In this document: positions 21,334 through 30,100 of the stretch, one piece after another | How positions within the stretch are numbered: the stretch's first letter is position 1 | How the letters are laid out: the number at the start of each line of letters is the position of its first letter | NCBI GenBank assembly: GCA_022592445.1 | Contig: JABYQR010000377.1 | Coordinates: forward strand, 1-41,838 | Origin: Cytidiella melzeri | Taxonomy: Eukaryota > Basidiomycota > Agaricomycetes > Polyporales > Irpicaceae | DNA: 41,838 nucleotides | Direction: 5' to 3' | The notes under the pieces: generated by a model | The model's database searches: none | What the model was told of the DNA's origin: nothing | The model's input: the letters and a program-made list of their open reading frames with translations, nothing else | Position numbers and translations under genes: made by a program

Positions 21334-21777
21334 TGTCACAAACATGCATACTTTTTCCTTTTATTTTTCCTTTTATTTTCCTTATCTTATCTTATCGATG
21401 ACACATGGCTACTGCATGTGATCAAGTACATGTGACAGACTGGTCACATGATCATAGAAAGTGCTGGAACATTGTGGAACATTGTAGAACATCGCACCAT
21501 AGCACACCATACATTTCCATGGCAGTGTTAGGAGTACAGACCCAGTACCAGGGGTCCTTGCCTGAGATGTAAATAAACCCACCCTGTAGCTCCCTAAAGA
21601 CCTCAGATTCTACCTCCTGGTCTTTAGCTCATTGTTGGCTGATCCCTCGTTGTTGTGTCCTCACTTCTTCTCATCCTCCTTTCCGTTGTCGTCATTGTCC
21701 ACACAGGTTTGCTTGTCGTTCCTCCATCCCCGTTGTCACTTCCTCGCTCTTCATAGAGTTTGGTTGTGCTCTTGACA
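21334..21777 (+). repeat. 3' LTR of C1 (444 bp)
   Basis: Starts TGTCACAAACATGC and ends GCTCTTGACA, uninterrupted. The TATA box is altered to TAAATAAA, while the copy of the primer sequence AGATTCTACCT is kept. It is followed by GCATC, the target duplication. Confidence 0.92.
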
Positions 21778-21782
21778 GCATC

Positions 21783-22316
21783 ACCCTCACCATCCCCTCT
21801 TACAAGGAAAATCGACAACTTTGCACCTCCCCACGAGCATACGGAGAACGAGCTGCTGAGGAGCATGACCGCACCTCAGCCGAGCAACACATCCACAAGC
21901 TCACTCTCGCAGAGCGACTAGCAAAGCTTCCTGTGCCAACTCCCGCCCCTGCTGCACCCAAGCCGGTACTCATCGACTTTAAAAAGTTGTCGCCGGTAGA
22001 TCTTGTGGGTATATTCAGGCCAAAACTCACCGCCATCCGCACTTGCCTGCAAGCACTCACTGAGCTTGAAGAACTCCTGAACCGTGCCAACCCCAACCAC
22101 CGTTGCGTGCTGCTTCACCTTGTCAACAAGGTTAATTGTTTCCTCAACTGAGTCGACAATCTCATGCCTGTCACAGCAGACTGCGAGTGGCAGCCCCTAG
22201 ACTGGGGTTGCAAAGCAATTGGGAAAGTTTCCTTTAAGCAGCTTTGTAAAAACTACGACAAAGTCCTCGCACAACTTAACGTAGTAAATAGTGATAGCTT
22301 TTTCGAGTGGATCTAG
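21783..22316 (+). pseudogene. B1 ORF1, second part
   Basis: Continues ORF1 in frame after C1: TLTIPSYKENRQL, then AERLAKLP and PVLIDFKKLSPVDLVGIFRP, ending DSFFEWI with TAG. One nonsense codon, TGA at 22149-22151, stands where B2 has CGA. All other codons are open, so selection on this ORF lasted until shortly before the element died. Confidence 0.82.
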
Positions 22317-23799
22317 ATAGTCCACAGTTTGCCCACCACATCTTGCAACAATTGTATACATTTCTTCAATTCAAACACAGTCACAGACGACCACTTCTAC
22401 AGAGGCCTGTTCTACGAGTGTGACAATCAACTGTGCCCAAATTGGTACACTCAGACAGACCCAACTGAAGCAATCAACAGCAAATACTACGCTGAGCAGC
22501 ACCAGACTACCACCAAAGAAAATTTACGTTTTATCACGCAAAAAGACATGGACCCTACAGAGCGCTACTCCCGCCGCCGCCCCCAACCCTACACCCAACC
22601 TGAGTGGCCAGGACATCTTGAACATGTTTGGCATTTTAACACAGAAAATGGTTGAACTCACTGACCAAGTCGCCGCACTAGCGGCAGCATAACCACCAGC
22701 AAGTGCCGGTGCCACTGCCACGCACACTTCCCGGGAAAGAAGCATCGTTGAGAAACCAGTGTCGTTCAAGGGAAAGACATTGTTGGAAGCAAGGCTTTTC
22801 CGTCACGTGTTCATAGTCTGGGCCCAGAACCAGGGCAAAGCATTTTTCCAGCAGGACGCCCAAGGCCAGGTCCGACTGGACAACAACGGCGCAAGGATCT
22901 TTGATCCTCATAAACTCATCACAAGCGCCATGTCCTTCATGCAAAAAGACGCTGCCGATTGGGCTTGCCCTCACATTGAGGAGCTGGCCAGCAGCAAACC
23001 AGCGTTTGGCAACAGCTGGGACACTTTCATCAAGGCCTTCAAGGCAAACTTTGAGCCCATTGACGCAGTCATGGAGGCTGAGACCAAGGTTGCCGGCATG
23101 AAGCAGGGTAACAAGACATTTGCCGCCCACATCTCGGAGTTCGAGATCTGGGCCCCTCGCACTGGCTAGAGCCAGCAGGACCTTTTCGACCGTCTCAAGT
23201 CAAGCTTGAGTACGGAGTACCTTCAGCGCGTCTCTTACTTCCAGACCCGCACCACCACTTACAATGCACTCAAGGACCAGTGCAAGGTGGTCAATGCCCA
23301 GCTTGCCGACCTCCACATCAGCACGGGCAAAGTCATGGTGGACAGCTCGTTGGGACATGGCAAGTTCCACCAAGAAGCGTTCCGAGATCCCAATGCCATG
23401 AAGATTGACACATCCCGTTTCTCCGCCTTGTTTGACTTGCTCTTTGCAGGTCTGGGCAAGCAGGAGATCTTCCAGAAATGGAAGAAGGAGATGAGCAAAC
23501 ACTGCTTGGTTTGTGGATCCGAGAACCACAATAAGAGGAACTCGAAGCACCCAGACGACCCGGTCTGCAACCACTGCGGTGGTACCGGTCACTGGGGGCT
23601 GTTTGCCTGAAACAACTTCAAGGCGTCCCTAAGGGACAAAAAAGTTGCTGCTACCTTGTCGACCTCGTCGACCGCTACCCCGACAAAGCAAGATGCATCC
23701 AATGACAAGGATGCTAAGATTGCTTTGCTCAAGGACATGCTTGACATCCAAAAGAAGCAAATGGATGAAATGGCAGCCAAAATCAATGCGGTTTTTTGA
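22317..23799 (+). pseudogene. B1 gag
   Basis: Homologous to B2 gag over its length: pre-gag stretch NNCIHFFNSNTVTDDHFY; capsid-like part FKGKTLLEARLFRHVFIVWAQ and SSKPAFGNSWDTFIKAFKAN; and zinc knuckle CNHCGGTGHWG. It is broken by a frameshift near 22640, a TAG for Trp at 23167-23169, and a lost G in the zinc-knuckle region near 23597. It ends AVF TGA at the same GGTTTTTT run as B2. Confidence 0.82.
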
Positions 23800-24036
23800 A
23801 GCGGACTCGTGACACAGCTGCAGCTGTGAGTCCCCCAATACCCTGTCCTTGTCTCCTTCATTGTCTTCCTTGTCTTCTGCCTCGTCTTCTTCGTGTACAA
23901 CGTCTACTCTGTGCCCGTTGTCTACTGTTTCCGCCTGTACTTTATCATCACTACATCGGTTATTGTCTCACTTCCGTGTACATGTACTAGTTAAAGGTCT
24001 GAATAGAAGCATTCACATTCCTGCTATGATCGATTC
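23796..24036 (+). pseudogene. B1 pol start, cut by B2 in the protease
   Basis: Opens in the -1 frame with KRTRDTAAAVSPP, has a low-complexity Ser/Cys-rich linker, then VKGLNRSIHIPAMIDS. The sequence stops at the aspartic protease active-site DS, where the LTR at 24037 begins. The last five bases GATTC (24032-24036) should be the target duplication of B2. Confidence 0.8.
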
Positions 24037-24795
24037 TGTCATGGATGGCCTGACTAGCCCTTAATTTTCGCAATTTACCTCTTGTTTTTATCTGTAAAAC
24101 TCCGGGCTGCAGCTCAGTTGCAACCTTCTCTGCACAAACTCCTTTGCACGTCTATTAAGCGCCCGTAACACGTGGCTTAGACGCTCCACACGGTCACATT
24201 ACTTGCTACTACGTCACACTGGCATGTGACTTAGCTTAAGTAAGACCACATGGCTACAGACACATGGTTCAGCCCATAGCTAGGGTTTGATGTCATAAAT
24301 GACGTCCACATGGACTCCTTTTGTTCTTTCCTTATTGTTCTCTTTATGGAAAGATGTTCTCACAGGTGTGGGAATGGAATACAATAGTTGGTCTCCTTTT
24401 AGATAGATTCTCTCACGGGTAGAGTTCTTGGCAAGGTCAAGACAATAGCTATTGTTCTCCTTTAGGTAGTTCTTTTGTTCTTCGTTCACACGGCTTCTTG
24501 CAAAGCCTGCCCTCAACATGGTCTGTGCGCAGGTCCCTGAAGTCTATATATACTGCTGCATGTACGCTCCTAGCCCCCCATCTCGACCTCTTGGTCTTTA
24601 CTGGGCTAGGTAAGCAAACCCCCTCTGTACTACATAGCTGGTAGTACCCAATACTAACTTGGTCTTTACTGGGCTAGACAACTTGTATAAAGTCTGATAG
24701 CTGGTGAGAGCACTGTGCTACACGCCTGCCACCACCTCCTCACTGATATCCACTTCGTGTCCCTGTTTGTCACGTGGAGCCCCATCTCCGTGTCA
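24037..24795 (+). repeat. 5' LTR of B2 (family B, beta subtype, 759 bp)
   Basis: Starts TGTCATGGATGGCC and ends CTCCGTGTCA. It is nearly the length of the solo LTR at 36378-37135 (758 bp) and shares its AAACTCCGGGCTGCA segment and the duplicated GTCTTTACTGGGCTAG stretch after the TATA region. The alpha LTRs at 7162 and 31897 lack these. Confidence 0.9.
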
Positions 24796-24797
24796 TT

Positions 24798-24807
24798 AGG
24801 TTGAGAT
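24798..24807 (+). promoter_or_regulatory. Putative self-priming primer-binding site of B2
   Basis: AGGTTGAGAT pairs with ATCTCGACCT at 24580-24589, about 35 bases after the TATA region, with one mismatch. The mismatch is at a CpG: the expected AGGTCGAGAT would become AGGTTGAGAT by C to T decay. Confidence 0.62.
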
Positions 24808-24869
24808 CGTTGTGAAACCCTGGGTTCCCCCATTCCCACCGTTTAAAAAAGCTTATTCCTGTTTGATGA

Positions 24870-24941
24870 GTACGTCTCCGGTCTTTCCATACCGTTGAGA
24901 TACTACTTACGTCGTCCGTTTCTACCCCCTGCGTTGTTCAG
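24870..24941 (+). other. Predicted leader intron of B2 that creates the ORF1 start codon
   Basis: GTACGT donor, CTTAC branch-like word near 24906 and TTCAG acceptor, 72 nt. Splicing joins ...GATGA to TGCCTAAGG and gives ATG ATG CCT AAG, in frame with ORF1. Unspliced RNA has an ATG at 24866 that opens only a short frame ending at the TGA of GTTGAG. Inference from sequence; no transcript data. Confidence 0.6.
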
Positions 24942-25669
24942 TGCCTAAGGACACGCGCACCCGTTTTTCCAAGGACCTCTCTACAAACGAGCCTCAGCTC
25001 AAGAGGTGCCTTCCCCCATCTTTCCTCGACGCTCTCGCTGCCAAGCGTAAGAGCGGTCAACCTCATTGCTGGTCTGACAAAGACCTCGTCAACGTCGCGA
25101 AGTACGTATCAAAGAAGCCGCCTGTCAAAGGCATCACCCTCACCGTCCCCTCTTACGAGGAAAATCGACAACTTCGCGCTTCTGCCCGAGCATACGGAGA
25201 ACGTGCAGCCGAGGAACATGCTCGAACTCTTGCTGAGCAACAGACTCACAAGCCGACTCTTGCTGAGCGACTTGCCAAACTTCCTCCGCCCACTCCCGCT
25301 CCCGCTGCACCCAAACCGGTACTGATAGACTTCAAGAAGTTATCACCGGTTGACCTCATCGGCATCTTCAGGCCGAAGCTTACCGCTGTCCGTACCCGCT
25401 TGCAAGCTCTAACAGAGCTACAAAAACTTCTCAACTGCGCAGACCCCGACCATCGTCGCGCGCTACTCCACCTTGTCAACAAAGTCAATCGCTTCCTCAA
25501 CCGACTTGACGAGCTCACACCTGTCACAGCCGACCGCGAGTGGCAACTCCTAGACTGGGGTTGCAAAGCAATTGGGAAAGTCTCGTTTAAGCAGCTTCGC
25601 AAGAACTATAGCAAAGTTCTTGCGCAACTTAACGTAGTTAATAACGATAGCTACTTCGAGTGGATCTAG
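24942..25669 (+). CDS. ORF1 of B2: Met-free accessory protein upstream of gag, unknown function
   Basis: About 242 codons, fully open. After the splice-made start the protein has no methionine. It begins PKDTRTRFSKDLSTNEPQLK, has a basic N-terminal third, a charged helical middle (AERAAEEHARTLAEQQ-like), a Pro/Ala linker PPPTPAPAAPK, and a C-terminal all-helical domain of about 100 residues from PVLIDFKKLSPVDLIGIFRP to SYFEWI. The C-terminal domain is shared with family C, which argues for function. It does not resemble gag, protease or envelope that I know. The stop TAG overlaps a reading frame that is open into gag from 25660, so ORF1 and gag may be linked by frameshifting or reinitiation. 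Confidence 0.7.
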
Positions 25670-25902
25670 ACAGTCCACGGTTTTTGCCCACCACGTCTTG
25701 GAATAATTGCATACATTTCTTCGACTCAAACACAGTCACCGACGACCACTTCTACGGAGGTCTCTTTTACGAGTGTGACGACCAACCTTGTCCAAATCGA
25801 TGCACTCAAGCAGACCCAACAGAAGCAGTCAACAGCGAGTACTACTCTGAGCACCACCAGACTCCGAACGAAGAAAATCTCCTCCTCATCACCAAAGACA
25901 AC

Positions 25903-27153
25903 ATGGATCCCAACCAGCCCACCGCCCCTGCTACCCCAGCTGCCCCAGTCGCCAACCTGAGCCAGCAAGACGTCCTAAACATGTTGGGCGTCCTGACACA
26001 AAGGATGGTTGACCTTACCAATCAGGTGGCGGCACTTGCAGCTGCACAGACACCAGCGGTTGCCGCCGCTACCCACACTTCTCGGGAAAGAAGCATTGTT
26101 GAGAAACCAGTCTCCTTCAAGGGGAAAACATCGTCGGAAGCCCGGCTCTTCTGCCACGCGTTCATAGTATGGGCGCAAAATCAGGGGAAAGCGTTCTTCC
26201 AGCAAGACGCGCAAGGCCAGGTCCGGGTGGACAATAATGGCGCGAGGATCTTCGATCCTCACAAACTCATCACCAGCGCCCTGTCGTTCATGCAGGACGA
26301 CGCTGCTGACTGGGCCCGCCCTCATATTGAGGAGTTGGCCAGTAGCAAACCAGCTTTTGGCAATAGCTGGGATACATTTATCGAGGCTTTCAAAGCCAAA
26401 TTCGAGCCTATAGATGCTGTCATGGAGGCCAAGATGAAGATCGCCAACATGAAGCAAGGCAACAAAACCTTTGCCGCCCACATCTCCGAGTTTGAGACAT
26501 GGGCCCCTCGCACTGGCTGGAGCCAGCAGGACCTCTTCGATCGTCTCAAGTTGAGCTTGAGCACCGAGTACTTGCAACACGTCTCGTACTTCCAGACCCG
26601 CGCCGCCACCTATGATGCACTCAAAGACCAATGCAAAGCGGTCGATGCTCAGCTCGCCGACTTGCGAAACAGCACGGGCAAGGTCATGGTGGACAGCTCG
26701 TCAGGGCACGGCAAGTCCCATCAGCAAGCATTCCGCGATCCCAACGCTATGGAGATTGATGCCTCCCGTTTCTCTGCCTCGTTTGACTCGCTCTTTGCGG
26801 GTCTGGGCAAGCAGGAAATCTTCCAGAAATGGAAGAAGGAGATGAGCAAGCGTTGCTCGGTTTGTGGGTCCAAGAACCACAAGAAGCGGGACTCGAAGCA
26901 CCCTGATGACCCGGTTTGCAACCACTGCGGTGGTACCGGTCACTGGGGGGCGGTTTGCCTGAAACGGCTTCAAGGCGTCCCTAAGGGACAAAAAGTCGCT
27001 GCAACCTCGTCGACCTCGTCGACCGCTACTACTGCAGCCAAGCAAGACGCGTCCAACGACAAGGATGCTAAGATTGCTGCGCTCAAGGACATGCTGGACA
27101 TCCAGAAGAAGCAAATGGATGAAATGGCTGCCAAAATCAATGCGGTTTTTTGA
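25903..27153 (+). CDS. B2 gag, intact
   Basis: Structural protein of the virus-like particle. The first ATG is 25903 (MDPNQPTAPATPAAP). The same frame is open from 25660, and that 81-codon stretch (NNCIHFFDSNTVTDDHFYGG) is conserved at protein level in B1, so it may be translated as an extension. A capsid-like domain spans roughly FKGKTSSEARLFCHAFIVWA to LKLSLSTEYLQHVSYFQTR, followed by the zinc knuckle CNHCGGTGHWGAVC preceded by CSVCGSKNHKKRD. The C-terminal tail is a Thr/Ser stretch and a short coiled coil ending INAVF. It has no stop or frame break over 417 codons from the ATG. Pol follows in the -1 frame. Confidence 0.85.
   Translation: MDPNQPTAPATPAAPVANLSQQDVLNMLGVLTQRMVDLTNQVAALAAAQTPAVAAATHTSRERSIVEKPVSFKGKTSSEARLFCHAFIVWAQNQGKAFFQQDAQGQVRVDNNGARIFDPHKLITSALSFMQDDAADWARPHIEELASSKPAFGNSWDTFIEAFKAKFEPIDAVMEAKMKIANMKQGNKTFAAHISEFETWAPRTGWSQQDLFDRLKLSLSTEYLQHVSYFQTRAATYDALKDQCKAVDAQLADLRNSTGKVMVDSSSGHGKSHQQAFRDPNAMEIDASRFSASFDSLFAGLGKQEIFQKWKKEMSKRCSVCGSKNHKKRDSKHPDDPVCNHCGGTGHWGAVCLKRLQGVPKGQKVAATSSTSSTATTAAKQDASNDKDAKIAALKDMLDIQKKQMDEMAAKINAVF
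27145..27153 (+). promoter_or_regulatory. Probable -1 frameshift site at the B2 gag/pol overlap
   Basis: GCG GTT TTT TGA: a run of six T ends gag, and pol continues in the -1 frame (KRTRDTAAAVSPP). The same bases occur in B1 at 23788-23799. It is weaker than a textbook X XXY YYZ heptamer, since only the second codon re-pairs perfectly. Confidence 0.5.
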
Positions 27154-30100
27154 AGCGGACTCGTGACACAGCCGCAGCTGTGAGTCCCCCAGATACCCTG
27201 TCCTTGCCTCCTTCGTCGTCCTCGTCTTCTGCCTCGTCTTCCTCGTGTACAACGTCTACTCCATACCCGTCGTCTACTATCTCCTTGTGTACTATATTGT
27301 TGCTAGATTGGTTATTGTCTCATTTCCGTGTACATGTACTAGTTAAAGGTCTGAATAGAAGCATTTGCGTTCCTGCTATGATCGATTCAGGAGCTACGGC
27401 TTTATTCATCAGTCACCAGTTCGTCAAGAAGCATAAGATTATCCAGCACCCGCTCGAAAGGGTCATCTCATTGCATAACATTGACGGAACTAAGAATAAA
27501 GCTGGCGGATTAACGCACTTCGTTCGCCTTACACTCACAGTCGGAGATCACACGGAAAAGGCAGAGTTTCTTGTCACGGACTTAGGTCCAGAAGACGTCA
27601 TTCTTGGGCTACCATGGCTCAAGCGCGTAAACCCTACCGTCAACTGGGAAAAAGGAGAAATGATGATTCCAAGCGGCTCGGAAGAATCTCCTAATGAACC
27701 TTTCCAGAAGGTTGACGGTAACCGCAAAGAACGTAGACAGTGGGTCAAAGCCGGTATTATCCAAGACACCACTGACGAAGTCTGGTGCATGGCCGGCTTC
27801 ACCTACTCTACTAAGCTTGCTGCCGAAGCAAACGAAGCTAAAGCCCAGCGCTCCTTCGAAGACATCGTTCCATCAGAGTATCACAGACATGGTAAAGTCT
27901 TCTCTGAGGAAGAGTCTAATCGGCTACCCCAGCATCAGCCCTGGGACCATTTGATTGATCTCAAACCAGACGCTCCTGAGACTATCAAATCGAAAGTTTA
28001 TCCTATGCCCCTGAATGAACAAGCCGAGCTTGACAGGTTCATCCAGGAGAACCTATCCAAAGGTTACATCACGCCTTCTAAGTCTCCGATGGCTTCTCCA
28101 GTCTTCTTCATCAAAAAGAAGGACAACAAACTCCGACTTATTCAGGACTACAGAAAACTCAACGACATCACTGTGAAGAACTGCTACCCTCTACCGCTTG
28201 CCACCGACATCATCAACAAGCTCAAGGGTGCAAAGATCTTCACAAATTCGATGTCCGTTGGGGATATAACAATGTCCGAATCAAAGAAGGAGACGAGTAC
28301 AAAGCGGTGTTCGTTACCAACCGAGGACTCTTCGAACCTAAAGTCATGTTCTTCGGTCTCACGAACTCACCTGCTACCTTCCAAGCTCTGATGGACAACA
28401 TCTTCGCTGACCTCGTCGCCGAGGGCAAGGTGGCTGTCTATCTAGATGACATCCTGATCTGGAGCAACAACCTGACAGAGCACCGCAAGGTTGTACATGA
28501 AGTCCTCGAGCGACTTCAACAACACGACCTTTACCTTCGGCCGGAAAAGTGCGAGTTTGAGAAATCTGAGATCGAGTACCTCGGGTTGATCATTCGCGCT
28601 GGCGAAGTAGCTATGGACCCTGTCAAAGTCTAAGCAGTTTCTACGTGGCCCACACCCAAGAACCTCAAAGAAGTTAGAGGGTTCATCGGGTTTGCCAACT
28701 TCTACCGCCGCTTCATTCAGGACTTCTCAAAGCACGCACGGCCTTTACATGACCTGACTAAGAAGGATGTACCGTTTGTCTGGGGTCCAGCACAACAGAC
28801 TGCCTTCACGTTGCTAAAGAAAGCCTTTACCACTAAGCCTATCTTGGCAGTCTGGGACCCTGAACTCCCTACACGTCTAGAAGTCCATGCTTCGGGCTAT
28901 GCAACCGGTGGAATCATCTCCCAGAAATCAAAGGAAGATGGATTCTACCACCCTATTGCCTAACGGTCCACATCCATGACTGAAGCAAAGCGTAACTACA
29001 AAATCTTTGATTGGGAGATGTTAGCCATCACCAAAGCTCTCAAAGATATGGCGCCACTACCTTGAGGGGCTCAAGGAACCGTTTGAAATCTGGACAGATC
29101 ACACAAACCTGCAGTACTGGAAAACTGCGCAACACCTCACTCGATGTCAAGCACGTTGGTCATTACTCTTGGCTGACTTTGACTTCGTGTTGGTTCACAA
29201 GCCTGGCAGTACCATGATACATGCTGATCCTCTCTCTCGTCTCCAATCACATGCTGTCATGGACGAAGAAGACAACAAGGATCAAGTAGTACTGAAACCG
29301 GAACACTTCCGGATCCTCGCTACCAGTGCACTTGCCACTGCTTCTCCACTCAAATCAAAGATCCGAGAATGCACGGAGCAAGAAGCAGAAGTCGCACAAG
29401 CTCTTGCTACCATCCAAAAGAAGGCTTCTCACAGACTTGTCGGCGTTTTACTCGAATGGGAAGAGAGTGACGGACTCATCCATTACAAGGGAAAACTCTA
29501 CATCCCTAACAACAAAGAGCTCTGTTACAAAATTGTCAAATCTTGCCATGACACTCCCGTGGCTGGTCATTGGGGCAAACATGGCACCATGGAGCTAGTC
29601 TCACGGCACTATTGGTGGCCAAAGTGTCACAGATTTTCAATGTTTCTACAAGACTTGCCTTACCAGGCAACGGTATTATTGGGAATATTTAAGCGCTTGT
29701 CAAGCGCTTATCCAGCGCTTATCCGGCGTCTATTTAGGCGCTTATCCAGCGCTTATCTGGCGCTTATCCGGTGTCTATTTAGGCGCTTATCCAGCGCTTA
29801 TCTGGCGCTTATCAGGTGCCTATTCCGGCACTTATTCTCAGTGCCTATCAATTGATGCGCTGATGTGCCTCCTGTCTCTGATGCGCTGATGCGCTCCTTT
29901 CCTTATCTGTGTATCACATGATAGAACTCTCTGGAACCTTGTGGAACTTGCTGGAACTATGATGTCATAGTACAGAACATTCCATTAGATGATGTCATAG
30001 TTCATAGAACCTTCTGGAAAAGTCTAGCCTTGTCTTAGAACAAGCTAGAACAAGTCTAGCCTTGGAGCTGGGTCATGGGGTCAGGTCATGGGGACAATTG

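Larger units (their letters stand above)
8164..21777 (+). mobile_element. Ty3/gypsy chromovirus C1 (family C), complete LTR to LTR, with three nested insertions
   Basis: Bounded by 444-bp LTRs at both ends and flanked by the perfect 5-bp duplication GCATC (8159-8163 and 21778-21782). It contains 5' LTR, primer site, ORF1, gag, pol, polypurine tract and 3' LTR. Nested inside are solo LTR D (8333-9045), a DIRS-like element (about 10633-16194) and solo LTR E (20531-21070). Without these it would be about 6.8 kb, a normal length. The two LTRs differ at roughly 21 of 444 positions by eye, nearly all single-base substitutions, so the insertion is old. ORF1, gag and pol all carry stops or frameshifts. 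Confidence 0.92.
7162..24036 (+). mobile_element. Ty3/gypsy element B1 (family B), left part, carrying nested C1
   Basis: Order: 5' LTR 7162-7822, primer-binding site, leader, ORF1 (interrupted at 8158 by C1 and resumed at 21783), gag, and the start of protease, where element B2 enters at 24037. The five bases left of the LTR are AGTGG, so an intact insertion should be followed by AGTGG further right, outside the window. Removing 8164-21782 (C1 plus one copy of its target duplication) rejoins ORF1 in frame. ORF1 carries a TGA, and gag carries a TAG and frameshifts, so the copy is dead. Confidence 0.85.

Noticed and set aside
29691..29850. CTTATC array as a coding repeat protein (open frame to 29855)
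   Set aside because: The open frame is an accidental extension of integrase into the solo LTR; the LTR ends and duplication show it is an insertion.
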